52,591 bases of DNA, from the NCBI GenBank assembly GCA_903909505.1, contig CAIVVZ010000126.1:1-52591 (forward strand). The letters run 5' to 3'. Below the pieces are notes generated by a model. It saw only the letters and a list, made by a program, of their open reading frames with translations, did no database searches and was not told the DNA's origin. This document shows positions 35,316 to 44,571 of the stretch, one piece after another. This stretch comes from an uncultured Desulfobacteraceae bacterium (GTDB lineage Bacteria; Desulfobacterota; Desulfobacteria; Desulfobacterales; Desulfatirhabdiaceae). The position numbers were made by a program, and so were the translations under genes. The stretch's first letter is position 1. Each line of letters opens with the position of its first letter.

Positions 35316-36842
35316 TCACAAATCATGTCCGCAGTAGGACAGGTTAAAGCTCTTGTTGCAGAGCGGAAAGTCGGAAATCTGCTGATTCCGTAGTGCAAAG
35401 GCCAGGCCGAACCAGTTGTGAAATGAGGGATCGACAATTTTATAGATGGCAAAACGCCCCTGGCTGTCGGTCAGCGCCACATGACAGATCTCTCCGCGCC
35501 AGCCTTCCACCAGAGAAACGGCCAGTCGGTCCGGAGGCAGGGGAGGCAGTGTGCTTTGCAACTGGCCCTCCGGCAGACTTTGGAGCTGTTCGCGGATAAA
35601 CGCAATGGATCGTTGAATTTCGAGCCACCGGACATGAGCCCGGCCCAGAACATCTCCCGTGTTCCAGGTGGAAACCGGAATCTGTGTAAACCGGAAAATC
35701 CCTTCAGGCATATCCTTTCGCGCGTCTCTTTCGATGCCGCAGGCCCGGGCTACGGGACCGACCAGACCCATGAGCTCGGCCATTTCCCGGCTGACGGCAC
35801 CGGTTCCCTCGAAACGCGCCATCACGGAAGATGTTTTCCAGAGCAGGTTGATGGCAACGGTCAGGTCTTTTTCAGCGACATCGAGCCGGCTGAGCAGCGC
35901 TTTGGCCATTTCCGCGTCAATATCGAAGCCGACGCCTCCGGGTCTGAGGATGCCGCGACCAAAGCGGTTGCCGCAAATCAGCCCCGTCATATTGAGAATA
36001 TCTCCGCGAATGCGTCCGCAGTAAGAAAGCGTGAGAAGAAAGCCCACATCTCCCGCAAGGGCTCCCATATCCCCGGTGTGATTGGCAATACGTTCCAGTT
36101 CCAGTACAATGCCCCGGATGACCTGGGCTCTGGCTGAAATGCGAACCCCAGAAAGTGCCTCAAGTGTCTGGCAGTAGGCGGTTGCGTGGCCGATGCTGGT
36201 ATCGCCCGACAACGTTTCCATGTAATGAATCGTCCGGTTGCCGGGGCCGCCCGAAAGGCGCCTTTCAACGCCGCGATGCTGATAGCCCAGAGAAATTTCA
36301 AGGTGAAGCACTTCTTCTCCGTGACATTGAAACCTAAAATGTCCCGGCTCGATGATGCCGGCATGCACGGGTCCGACAGCGACCTCGTGGATTTCTTCGC
36401 CTTCAACCTGAAAAAAGTCCGTCACGCCGATTTCCGGCATCTTTCCGGCAGGGGGTTGTTGATGGTTTTGCCTGTATGGTGCATGGAAGCGAATGGGTTT
36501 CAGCCAGGGATGGCCTTTGGGCAGTAAGCGCCACTGTTCATGAATCTCCCGTTCAAACCAGTGCGCCTGGGCGCAGAGCGGGGTCAGGGAAGGAAAGGCT
36601 TCCTCCTCCATGTCGGTGCAAAGCGGCAGAATACGCGAACGGCTGTCCTGTGACAGCATGGCCCACAGACGCATGCTGCGGCCATGTAAAGGCTGAGCGA
36701 ACAAGGCGGAAATCCTTCCCCCTTCCTCAACCGCATGGATTACGGCATCTTGAAACGCTTCCATACTGAGGACGGGCGCGTTCCGGATGTCTTTCGCCTG
36801 TCCGCTGGAAAGGAAAAACCGTTCAGGGACTGAATCGGACAT
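35316..36842 (-). CDS. HyfG/NuoCD-like large subunit lacking canonical Ni-binding cysteines
   Basis: A 508-residue fusion: NuoC-like (HWFEREIHEQWRLLPKGHPW) then NuoD/HyfG-like. In hydrogenases the first Ni motif reads RICGIC..H; here the aligned stretch is TLSGDTSIGH, with Ser212 and Thr215 in place of the two Cys. The C-terminal DPCxxC is replaced by DFPLCNKSFNLSYCG, whose Cys are eight residues apart. This matches energy-converting-hydrogenase-related (Ehr) complexes, thought not to carry a NiFe site. Substrate unknown. AGGAG precedes ATG 36842. Confidence 0.9.
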   Translation of the reverse strand: MSDSVPERFFLSSGQAKDIRNAPVLSMEAFQDAVIHAVEEGGRISALFAQPLHGRSMRLWAMLSQDSRSRILPLCTDMEEEAFPSLTPLCAQAHWFEREIHEQWRLLPKGHPWLKPIRFHAPYRQNHQQPPAGKMPEIGVTDFFQVEGEEIHEVAVGPVHAGIIEPGHFRFQCHGEEVLHLEISLGYQHRGVERRLSGGPGNRTIHYMETLSGDTSIGHATAYCQTLEALSGVRISARAQVIRGIVLELERIANHTGDMGALAGDVGFLLTLSYCGRIRGDILNMTGLICGNRFGRGILRPGGVGFDIDAEMAKALLSRLDVAEKDLTVAINLLWKTSSVMARFEGTGAVSREMAELMGLVGPVARACGIERDARKDMPEGIFRFTQIPVSTWNTGDVLGRAHVRWLEIQRSIAFIREQLQSLPEGQLQSTLPPLPPDRLAVSLVEGWRGEICHVALTDSQGRFAIYKIVDPSFHNWFGLAFALRNQQISDFPLCNKSFNLSYCGHDL

Positions 36843-36875
36843 GGATGATCACTCCTGTAACCTGAGCTGTCTGCA

Positions 36876-38372
36876 TTAAACCGCCCCGATGGTTCTTGCC
36901 GCCTGTTCCAGAACCTTTTGAAGGAAGGGCGGAATGTAAAGGCCCAGCACCAGAACCGCGGCTCCCAGCATCAGGGGGGGGATGACGGCAAGCGGCGACT
37001 CTCCGGAAAAAAAAGAAGGCGGGGAGCTTCTATCCCATGCAGGCAATCCTTCAGGGTTCCCTTGGGCCATTGGAAGCACGATAGCGGCCATGGCCACAAA
37101 AATAATGCACAGGATCAGGAGATAAGCGGCGGCAATGACAAATCGCCCCTGATCCAGAGCGGACTTCAGGATGACCAGCTCGCTCAGAAACGTTCCAAAT
37201 GGCGGAGAGCCGGTGATGGCCAGAAAGCCGATGACCCAGAGCGCGCCGGAAGCCGGAAGAACGCGGATGACACCGCGCACTTCCCGGGTGGATTTGCTCT
37301 GATAGACAGCCAGGATATTTCCGGCGACCAGAAACAGCATGCCCTTGGTCAAAGAATGGTTGACCGCGTGAAGCATGGCGCCGTATCCGGCATGGGCGCC
37401 AAGGCCGACGCCAAGTGACAGAATGCCGACATGCTCCACGCTTGAATACGCCAGCATCCGTTTGAAATCCAGTTGTCGCAGCATAAAGGCCGCGGCAACG
37501 ATCATGGAAAAAAGTCCGAATCCCAGCAGCAGGTTCTGTCCGAAAAGGCCCTGGCCGGCCGCAACGCAGACCTGCTGAGCTCGCAATATGGCCAGGAAGG
37601 CACAGTTCAGCAGGGCTCCGGAAAGCAGCGCGGAAATGACCGATGGAGACTCGCTGTGTGCATCCGGCAGCCAGGTGTGCATCGGTGCCAGCCCCAGCTT
37701 GGTGCCGTACCCCACCAGCAGAAAGAGAAATGCGGCTTTCAGCCAGGGGACATGCAGCAGCGAAGCCTTTCCGGTCAGGCTTGAAAGCAGCATCGGTACA
37801 TGTTCGGTTTCAGACAGGGTGGCGGCGACAGCCAGAAAGAAATTTCCCAGAAGTGCCAGTGCGATGCCGACCGAGCAGATCATGATGTATTTCCAGGTGG
37901 CCTCAAGAGATCTACGGTGCCGGTGGAAATAGATCAGGGGCGCGCTGGCCAGCGTTGTGGCCTCGACCGCCACCCAGATGAGCCCGAAGTGCTGACTCAC
38001 GGTGACCAGGGTCATCATTGCCAGAAAAAGCAGCAGGCAGCAGACAAAGGCCGATTCCCTGGAATTGGTGAACAGAAAGCCGTCTTCAAAGTCCTGGCGC
38101 TTTCCCCAGTCCTCTCGTTTCAGATATCCCAGGGCATAAAGGGATACCACCACAAAGAGCGCGCTGGTAATGCTCAGAAAGAGAAGCCCCGTGGCATCGA
38201 GAAGCAGCCATCCATCCAGAACAGGCGCCGGCGGGTAAATCCATGCCAGGGAAGTCAGCACGGCATGACCGATGGCGGCTGCCATGAGCACGGCCCGGAT
38301 GGCTGTTGCGTGTTTCAGCCCGAATACCGCCAGGGCTGCCGCAACCGGAAGAAAAATCAATGCCAGAATCAT
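36876..38372 (-). CDS. HyfF/NuoN-like antiporter-type membrane subunit
   Basis: A 498-residue polytopic proton/sodium-translocating subunit (Mrp/NuoN superfamily). Typical blocks: LIWVAVEATTLASAPLIYF, GYGTKLGLAPMHTWLPDAHS (conserved Lys and Pro in the broken helix), DFKRMLAYSSVEHVGI and HSLTKGMLFLVAGN. It starts one nucleotide after the HyfE-like stop, so translation is probably coupled. Part of the membrane arm of the Ehr/Hyf complex. Confidence 0.9.
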   Translation of the reverse strand: MILALIFLPVAAALAVFGLKHATAIRAVLMAAAIGHAVLTSLAWIYPPAPVLDGWLLLDATGLLFLSITSALFVVVSLYALGYLKREDWGKRQDFEDGFLFTNSRESAFVCCLLLFLAMMTLVTVSQHFGLIWVAVEATTLASAPLIYFHRHRRSLEATWKYIMICSVGIALALLGNFFLAVAATLSETEHVPMLLSSLTGKASLLHVPWLKAAFLFLLVGYGTKLGLAPMHTWLPDAHSESPSVISALLSGALLNCAFLAILRAQQVCVAAGQGLFGQNLLLGFGLFSMIVAAAFMLRQLDFKRMLAYSSVEHVGILSLGVGLGAHAGYGAMLHAVNHSLTKGMLFLVAGNILAVYQSKSTREVRGVIRVLPASGALWVIGFLAITGSPPFGTFLSELVILKSALDQGRFVIAAAYLLILCIIFVAMAAIVLPMAQGNPEGLPAWDRSSPPSFFSGESPLAVIPPLMLGAAVLVLGLYIPPFLQKVLEQAARTIGAV

Positions 38373-38373
38373 G

Positions 38374-39018
38374 TCAGCCCTTTAATGTGCTCAGCAGGTC
38401 CGTATCGATATGATCGAACTCCCGGTTGATGTGGAAAATGGCGATGCCCATCACAAAAACCGCCATGAAAACGTCCAGAAGGGTCCCCAGCTCGACCAGA
38501 AGGGGCTCCTTCAAGGCCAATGCCAGTCCGAATGCATAAATGCCGTTTTCCATGACCAGGTAGCCCAATACCTGCGACAGGGCTTTTCTCCGGCTGACAA
38601 TTGCCAGCAGCCCAACCATGATGGTAAACAGGGAAAGCGGCACAACCAGCGGCGATTTCAGGGGAATCGGCAGCGGGAGCTGACTGCCCATCCATATGGC
38701 CAGCGCCAGCAGGCCGACACTGACCAGCATCGAGGTGGAATATCCGATAAACGGTTCCATTTCTCTTCGCACGCTGGAGGAGCGCATGGATCTTAGCAGC
38801 AGCCACGGAAAAACAATGCCCTTGAGCAAGACGGTCATTGCCGAGAGCAGGATGGCTCGAAGCGTCATCTGGCCTGCACCCACCAGTCCCGGAAGAATCC
38901 CGAGCAAAATCCCCTGAAGCGCCACGATGCGAATGCAGGCGCTCAATCGGCTGGAGCCGATCAGCTTCAGGTTGGTCAGAATCAGCAGAACAATCAGTGC
39001 ATCAATCCACAGTTCCAT
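38374..39018 (-). CDS. HyfE-like membrane subunit
   Basis: A 214-residue membrane protein with the HyfE/NuoK-like pattern: short helices, SRRKALSQVLGYLVMENGIYAF (the Glu in MENGI corresponds to the NuoK-type buried Glu) and a C-terminal MAVFVMGIAIFHINREF. GGAG lies close to ATG 39018. Located between the HyfC- and HyfF-like genes as in E. coli hyf order. Confidence 0.87.
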   Translation of the reverse strand: MELWIDALIVLLILTNLKLIGSSRLSACIRIVALQGILLGILPGLVGAGQMTLRAILLSAMTVLLKGIVFPWLLLRSMRSSSVRREMEPFIGYSTSMLVSVGLLALAIWMGSQLPLPIPLKSPLVVPLSLFTIMVGLLAIVSRRKALSQVLGYLVMENGIYAFGLALALKEPLLVELGTLLDVFMAVFVMGIAIFHINREFDHIDTDLLSTLKG

Positions 39019-39027
39019 GACACTCCA

Positions 39028-39978
39028 TTATCCCTTTAACACCAGAACAAGCGCCAGAATGGCCAGAACGCCCGCGCCGGACAGCAGTTGAGGAACGCGC
39101 AACAGCCGCAGCCGCGCCATCGAAGATTCAATCACGCCGATGCCAACGGCCAGAAGAAAAATTCCGCCGAGAGTTGCCGCGCCATCCAGCAGATAATTTC
39201 CAGAGCGAACGGGAACCAGTACGCCTGCCAGCAGCGCGCTGAATATCCAGAGTTTGATGGCCGCGCCATATAGAATCATTGCAAAATCCGGTCCACTGTG
39301 ATCCAGCACCATGACTTCGTGAATCATGGTCAGCTCCAGATGGGTAGTGGGATCGTCAACCGGAATCCGTGCGTTTTCAGCCAGAAGAATGATCAACAGG
39401 GCGCTGGCTGCCAGAAGGAGAACCGTTCCGGAATGCATCCAGGCGGGAAACGACAGGCTGGTATAGATTCCGGAAAGCGAAAGACGGGGAAGGGGTCCCG
39501 GTACGCCGGCAGCCAAGGCAAGATCCCCAATTTCCCCCATTGCCAGAAGACTGAGCAGCAGGGCGGGTTCCGCCAAAACGGAAAACTGGACTTCCCGGCT
39601 GGCGCCCATGCCTTCGAATGCGGAGCCGGTGTCAAGAGCTGCGACAACCGTAAAAAAACGCATCACGCCAAGAAGATATATCAGAAAAATCAGATCTCCG
39701 GTAAAATTGAGGCATGCCGCACCGCCGCCGATGGGCAGCACCAGCAGCGCCGTGATTGCGGAGGCCAGTCCCACGAGAGGACCTGCGCGAAATATCCAAC
39801 TAGTGGTATGGCTGTAAACCGGGGTTTTTTGAAACAATCGGGCCAGGTCGTAATACGCTTGCAGCAGCGGCTGACCCTTTCGGCCTGCAAAATACGCCTT
39901 GGTCCGGTTGATGATTCCCGGAAGCAGCGGGGATAGGATCAGTGCCGCCAGCGGATGCAGTATGGATTGGCTTTGCAT
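39028..39978 (-). CDS. HyfC/NuoH-like membrane anchor subunit
   Basis: A 316-residue NuoH-family protein that should anchor the hydrophilic arm. Signatures: PLLPGIINRTKAYFAGRKGQ near the start, LARLFQKTPVYS, the ENARIPVDDPTTHLELTMIHE loop and LDHSGPDF. No clear Shine-Dalgarno before ATG 39978; it begins 7 nt after the HyfB-like stop, so reinitiation is likely. Confidence 0.9.
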   Translation of the reverse strand: MQSQSILHPLAALILSPLLPGIINRTKAYFAGRKGQPLLQAYYDLARLFQKTPVYSHTTSWIFRAGPLVGLASAITALLVLPIGGGAACLNFTGDLIFLIYLLGVMRFFTVVAALDTGSAFEGMGASREVQFSVLAEPALLLSLLAMGEIGDLALAAGVPGPLPRLSLSGIYTSLSFPAWMHSGTVLLLAASALLIILLAENARIPVDDPTTHLELTMIHEVMVLDHSGPDFAMILYGAAIKLWIFSALLAGVLVPVRSGNYLLDGAATLGGIFLLAVGIGVIESSMARLRLLRVPQLLSGAGVLAILALVLVLKG

Positions 39979-39985
39979 AAAAGGG

Positions 39986-41968
39986 TTATCTCAGGTTCCA
40001 GATCAAAAGGGCTAAAAGCGTTACGGCCACGTAGAGAATATAGATTTGAACGCGGCCTTGTTGCAACCAGTGCAATCGCAGAAAAAGCCGCTCGATGCCG
40101 CGGAAAAGGGGCTGGAAGAGGCTTTTTGAAAAGACATCATCGGTGTGGGTATGCAGGCTGGCTTTGGATGGGAAAAGCCCTTCCGGCGCATGCATCTTTC
40201 GATGCGTCTGCAAAAAAAAGCCAAACATGGCGGTAATGGGTTGTGCGTAAGAGGATGCCGTATACTGCATGCGGGCCGTGGGCTTGAGAAAACCGCACTC
40301 CCACGTGTTGCTTTCCAGGGGCGTTCTGCCGGAAAGCAGGCGGCTGCGCAAAGTGATCAAGAGCCCCAGTATCAGGATAAAAATGCATGAGAGCACCGTT
40401 ACCCGCTGAAGCGGCAGGGTCACTATTGCAAGGTGAGCAGCAATGTCGTTTTTCAACAAACCGGTGACGTTTCCGATCACCGGATTCATGGTTGAAATGA
40501 TGAAGGGCGCCAAAAGCCCGATAGACAGGCAGCCAAGTGCCAGGAGCAGCATCGGGATGCGCATGCCCCAGCCGATTTCATGTCCCTGTAGGGCAGGGGT
40601 ATGCCGGGGTTCGCCCAGGAAAACAATGCCAAAGGCCCTGGTAAAGCAGGCGGCTGCCAACCCGCCAATTGCGGCCAGTCCGGTGATGACACCGATGCTG
40701 GAAAGCGAAACTCCTGAAAGCCCCGTGCCCATGAAAGCCCCGACATAAATGAGGAATTCGCTCGCAAAACCATTGAACGGCGGAAGACCGCAGATGGCGA
40801 AGGATCCGGTCAGAAAAAGCGTTCCGGTCCAGGGCATGTGGCGCATCAGTCCACCCAACTGCTCGATGTTCCGCACACCGGTTGCATGCAACACCGCACC
40901 CGCGCCAAGAAAGAGCAGACCCTTGAAAAGGGCATGATTCAGCACATGCAGCAGACCACCACCAAATCCCAGAACCGCCAGAGCCGGTTGATTCAAAGCC
41001 AGTCCCAACACGCCCAGTCCCAACCCCAGGGTGATGATACCGATATTCTCAACGCTTGAATACGCCAGCAGCCGTTTCAGATCATGCTGAGCCAAAGCGA
41101 ACAGAACTCCCAGAATGCCCGAGCCCAGTCCGATGGCGATTAGCAGCCATCCCCACCAAGGTTCCGGGCGGCCCAGAAAGGTCAGCATCCGCAGCAGGCC
41201 ATAGATGCCGGTCTTGATCATAACTCCGGACATGACGGCGGAAACATGGCTGGGGGCAGCCGGGTGGGCTTCCGGAAGCCAGACGTGAAAGGGCATGAAG
41301 CCGGCTTTGGTGCCAAAACCGATTACCGAAAGCAGAAATGCCAGACCGGCCATGGAAGTGCCATTCAGGCCGGAAGCCATGAAACGGTCAAAATCCAGTG
41401 ATGGCCCCCGATGCGCCAGCAGGATAAAGAGAACGAAAAGAAAGGCGGTTCCGATGTGCGTGGCAACCAGGTAGATCCATCCGGCCCTTCTGACGTTCTC
41501 GCTTTCATCTTCAAAGGTTACCAGAAAAAATGAGGCCAGGGACATGATTTCCCATGCCATGAGAAACAGCACGCCGTTATGCGAAATGACAACCAGGATC
41601 ATGCTGGCAACCAGGATATTGAAAAATAACCATGAGGCGCCAAGGTTTTTCCGGTTTCTGTAATCCCACAGATAGGTATTGCCGTAAATGGCGGCAACCG
41701 CGGACAGAATCAAAACCGTAAACAGAAAAAACGCGGAAAGGGCGTCCAGTTGCAGGGAGAAAGATCCAAAGGGAATGAGCCATGCCCGATGCAATCCCCT
41801 TGTCTGCCCGGTCCACAGTACGATTGCGGCGGGAACCAGGCCGATCAGGCATCCCAGTACGGTTCCCCCCGCGCCCATGATATTGGCAAAGCGGGGATTT
41901 TTGCCGGAGAAAAAGGAGCAAAGGCCGCTGAAACACAAAATCATTATGGAGAACAGAATGAGCCGCAT
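39986..41968 (-). CDS. HyfB/NuoL-like antiporter-type membrane subunit
   Basis: A 660-residue polytopic subunit, the usual HyfB length. Conserved blocks: AWEIMSLASFFLVTFEDE, GFGTKAGFMPFHVWLPEAHP, HDLKRLLAYSSVENIGIIT and NHALFKGLLFLGAGAV. The frame is open to 42175, but the upstream part is the GC-repeat spacer; ATG 41968 begins directly with the first membrane helix. First structural gene of the complex, 100 nt after the HTH-EIIA gene. Confidence 0.9.
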   Translation of the reverse strand: MRLILFSIMILCFSGLCSFFSGKNPRFANIMGAGGTVLGCLIGLVPAAIVLWTGQTRGLHRAWLIPFGSFSLQLDALSAFFLFTVLILSAVAAIYGNTYLWDYRNRKNLGASWLFFNILVASMILVVISHNGVLFLMAWEIMSLASFFLVTFEDESENVRRAGWIYLVATHIGTAFLFVLFILLAHRGPSLDFDRFMASGLNGTSMAGLAFLLSVIGFGTKAGFMPFHVWLPEAHPAAPSHVSAVMSGVMIKTGIYGLLRMLTFLGRPEPWWGWLLIAIGLGSGILGVLFALAQHDLKRLLAYSSVENIGIITLGLGLGVLGLALNQPALAVLGFGGGLLHVLNHALFKGLLFLGAGAVLHATGVRNIEQLGGLMRHMPWTGTLFLTGSFAICGLPPFNGFASEFLIYVGAFMGTGLSGVSLSSIGVITGLAAIGGLAAACFTRAFGIVFLGEPRHTPALQGHEIGWGMRIPMLLLALGCLSIGLLAPFIISTMNPVIGNVTGLLKNDIAAHLAIVTLPLQRVTVLSCIFILILGLLITLRSRLLSGRTPLESNTWECGFLKPTARMQYTASSYAQPITAMFGFFLQTHRKMHAPEGLFPSKASLHTHTDDVFSKSLFQPLFRGIERLFLRLHWLQQGRVQIYILYVAVTLLALLIWNLR

Positions 41969-42028
41969 CGTTAGTCTTTCACAATATGATTTTCTCGAAA
42001 TTCCATGCCGTATTCTTCCGTGAAAAAG

Positions 42029-42067
42029 CTCCCCCTCTCTTTTTGACAAAGGGGGGCCGGCGGGGCC
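42029..42067 (-). repeat. GC-rich imperfect palindrome, terminator-like
   Basis: Read on the plus strand, CCCCCTCTCTTTTTG then CAAAGGGGGG and a CCGGCGGGGCC tail. Read on the minus strand it forms a C-rich/G-rich hairpin ending in GCTTTTT, immediately overlapping the EIIA stop. It may terminate or attenuate transcription before the membrane complex. Shares layout with 42796-42832. Confidence 0.5.
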
Positions 42068-42068
42068 A

Positions 42069-42749
42069 TCAGTGAGCGGGGAGTTTTTCTTCAATGCGCC
42101 GGGCTTCGGCAAATATCTCGTCACGGGAAGCCTGCTGCTTGATGACGGTTTTAAATCGTGCATCGGATAAGGCAAATGACAGCTTCGAGAGCAGGTTCAG
42201 GTGGGTGCGTACCGTCGGGCTGATGAGGGTAAAAAGGATGCTTACCGGCTGCCCGTCCAGAGCGCCGAAGTCCACCGCCTGTTCCAGATAACACAGGGAA
42301 ATCATTGAGCTGGGGATCTGCAAAACAATCGGGTTTCGGACATGAGGAATGGCGATGCCATCGCCGATTCCCGTTGACCCGAGAGATTCCCGCATCAGCA
42401 ATACCTGATAAAGAAAGGACCGGTCTGCTTCCCCGGGAAGATTCAGGGCCTGGACGACCGAATCCAGCACAGAAGCCATGTCCGTTCCGCTGACGCTGTA
42501 ATTCACTCCGCCTGCCTGCAGCGCCTCATCCAGGCGAGGCATCAGCAAGGGGTCTTCGTCGGGTGCATTGATGATTTCGGATGTGACATCCGTTTGCGTG
42601 ACACTGGCCCATTCCAGCAGTTCCGAACGGCTGAACCGGTATTCTTCATCGACATGATAAACCGGAAGATTTCGGTGTTTGATCCAGTTAAAAACGGTTT
42701 TTTCGGAAATATTGAAAATTCCGGCTACATCCCTGACATTCAGTTGCAA
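42069..42749 (-). CDS. HTH domain fused to PTS EIIA (PtsN-like) regulator
   Basis: The N-terminal excisionase/MerR-type helix-turn-helix (LNVRDVAGIFNISEKTVFNW; RFSRSELLEWA) is followed by a fructose/nitrogen-type EIIA domain with DGIAIPHVRNP, in which the His (147 from ATG 42782, 136 from TTG 42749) is the expected phosphorylation site. No PTS permease is nearby, so a regulatory, PtsN-like role is inferred. TTG 42749 with AGAAGGTG is preferred because the HTH then starts at the N-terminus; ATG 42782 is the alternative. Confidence 0.85.
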   Translation of the reverse strand: MQLNVRDVAGIFNISEKTVFNWIKHRNLPVYHVDEEYRFSRSELLEWASVTQTDVTSEIINAPDEDPLLMPRLDEALQAGGVNYSVSGTDMASVLDSVVQALNLPGEADRSFLYQVLLMRESLGSTGIGDGIAIPHVRNPIVLQIPSSMISLCYLEQAVDFGALDGQPVSILFTLISPTVRTHLNLLSKLSFALSDARFKTVIKQQASRDEIFAEARRIEEKLPAH

Positions 42750-42795
42750 TAGACACCTTCTTTTAAATATAATCAGTGCCATTGACTTAAAGCAA

Positions 42796-42832
42796 AAAGC
42801 CCCACTTTGGAAAGGGGGGCCGCTGGGGCTTT
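42796..42832 (-). terminator. Rho-independent-type terminator after the kinase gene (GC-rich repeat)
   Basis: On the minus strand, perfect arms AAAGCCCC and GGGGCTTT (42825-42832 with 42796-42803) flank a C-rich loop and end in five T. It lies ~125 nt after the stop of the APH-kinase gene and before the HTH-EIIA gene. The inside carries CTTTGGAAAGGGGGG, like the element at 42029. Confidence 0.5.
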
Positions 42833-42956
42833 CTGGGTAACTTACTTAAGTCAGTGACATTTTACAAACAGTCTTTAAAAAAAATTATTATTCTCCCGAT
42901 TGATAGGCATGTCAAGTTAAAAAATCGTGAGAATGCCTTCTTATCGATCCCGGATC

Positions 42957-44567
42957 TTATCCTGCATCCTGACGATTGCATCTGATCTTCTCTGACAGAT
43001 ACCGGGCATCAAAAGGGACCTCGGTGTCGATCTCAAGGGTATAAAGCCTTTCGCTTTCACTCAGGGGGTGCCGGTTGCGGAGTTGATGCTCCAGAACGGC
43101 CGCATCGGCATCGGATGCATTTTTCGGGCGTTCGACAATCCTTTGCCGGAGTGTTTCGGGCGAGGCCATGCATTCCAGAATGATATATGGCGCCTGTTTT
43201 TCCGCTGCCAGCCGTTGAAATCGCCGCCGCTGATCGATTTTAAGAAATGCCGCGTCAACAATCACCGAATACCCCGCATCCAGTATTTGGCCGGCAAGTT
43301 CAGCCAGTCTGGCATAGGTTCGATTCGTGGCTTCGTCGGTATAGATCCCTTCACCGAAGATGGCATGACCGTTTGCTTCCGGTTTCATGCCGACGAGCCT
43401 TTTTCGTTCAACATCGGAGCGGATTCGAATCGATTCCAGGAGCTCGAGGATCGGCTGGGTCAGCGTGCTTTTTCCCGATGCCGACATACCGTGAGTAATG
43501 ATCAATTGCGGTCTGCCCGGTCCGGCATGACGCTTTGCAAACCGCAGGTAACTGCAAAAATCCCTTTCGGCTTCAGCCTTCAGCTTTTTGCCGATTCCGG
43601 GTTCCATCGCCAGGATGGCATTGACCTTGGCGCGAACCAGTGCCCTGTAGGTGAGGTAAAACGACAGAACATTAAGACCGATATAGTCGCCGGTTTGTTC
43701 CAGGTAAAGGTTTAAAAATCGTTGCGCCAGTTGCGGCTGATGACGGTCCCGCAGATCCATGACCAGAAACGCCGCATCGCTGATGACGTCTATCCATCTT
43801 AAGTCGGGATTAAACTCGATGCAGTCAAATACGACAGGGGTATTCTTGATCCAGGCCAGATTCCGAAGGTGCAAGTCGCCGTGACATTCCCGGATGAATC
43901 CTTCGGATTTGCGGCGCACAAAGACCGGCTCCAGCGCATTCAACCCGGCCCGGGTCCAGTCTTCCAATTCAGCAAGCGGTTGAAGTATTTTTCCTTCTGG
44001 GATGTGTCTGCGGATCTGAAGAAAATTATCCTGGACAGGTTTTCGAATGTGATCCATGTCCCCATAGCTGCAGTCAGTCCCGGCAATGGCGATCTGCTGA
44101 TGGAAACAAGCGATCAGACGGGCAAACGCATCGATGTGTCGCGGCTGAAGATTGCCGCCGGCAAGAGTCCGATCCAGTTGAGCCTCTTGCGGAAACTGCG
44201 CCATTTTGACGGCGTACTCAATAGCTTGGCCGTTTCCGGTCCATTTCGGTTGTTCGGGCGACCCAAAAACCGGCGCCAGCCTCAGGTAAATCTCCGGCGC
44301 CAGCCTTCGGTTCAGCCGCAGTTCCTCTTCACAACAGAACCGTCGTTTTTCAAGTGAGGAAAAATCAAGAAACCCCAGATTGACCGGTTTTTTAATTTTA
44401 TAGGCAACCGTCCCGGTCAAAATGACCCATGAGGCATGGGTTTCGATGAGCTCACATTCTTTTACGTAATGATTATAGGAACTTGGCTTCATCAAGGCGG
44501 CGATCAGGGAAGGAAGCGGCTTTTTGCGGGAAAAATTCAGCTTTTGGTTTTTAGCCGGTTTGTCCAT
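42957..44567 (-). CDS. Bifunctional APH-like phosphotransferase / P-loop kinase
   Basis: A 536-residue fusion. The N-terminal ~330 residues resemble aminoglycoside-phosphotransferase/choline-kinase folds (GFIRECHGDLHLRNLAW with the Brenner-type HGDLHLRN; PVVFDCIEFNPDLRWID). The C-terminal part is a P-loop kinase: GMSASGKST at 360-368, SDVERKRLVGM, and a lid region RIVERPKNASDAD. Family members are annotated as AAA-type/bifunctional kinases; substrates are unknown. It begins 4 nt after the gatZ-like stop. Confidence 0.87.
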   Translation of the reverse strand: MDKPAKNQKLNFSRKKPLPSLIAALMKPSSYNHYVKECELIETHASWVILTGTVAYKIKKPVNLGFLDFSSLEKRRFCCEEELRLNRRLAPEIYLRLAPVFGSPEQPKWTGNGQAIEYAVKMAQFPQEAQLDRTLAGGNLQPRHIDAFARLIACFHQQIAIAGTDCSYGDMDHIRKPVQDNFLQIRRHIPEGKILQPLAELEDWTRAGLNALEPVFVRRKSEGFIRECHGDLHLRNLAWIKNTPVVFDCIEFNPDLRWIDVISDAAFLVMDLRDRHQPQLAQRFLNLYLEQTGDYIGLNVLSFYLTYRALVRAKVNAILAMEPGIGKKLKAEAERDFCSYLRFAKRHAGPGRPQLIITHGMSASGKSTLTQPILELLESIRIRSDVERKRLVGMKPEANGHAIFGEGIYTDEATNRTYARLAELAGQILDAGYSVIVDAAFLKIDQRRRFQRLAAEKQAPYIILECMASPETLRQRIVERPKNASDADAAVLEHQLRNRHPLSESERLYTLEIDTEVPFDARYLSEKIRCNRQDAG

Positions 44568-44571
44568 CGCT

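Noticed and set aside
35481..36137. A 218-codon plus-strand frame opposite the hydrogenase-like large subunit
   Set aside because: No start signal and shadow composition; the minus-strand gene has full family similarity.
34518..41968. Calling the complex a true formate hydrogenlyase or NiFe hydrogenase
   Set aside because: The large subunit lacks both canonical Cys pairs, and no formate dehydrogenase or hydrogenase maturation gene is in the window.
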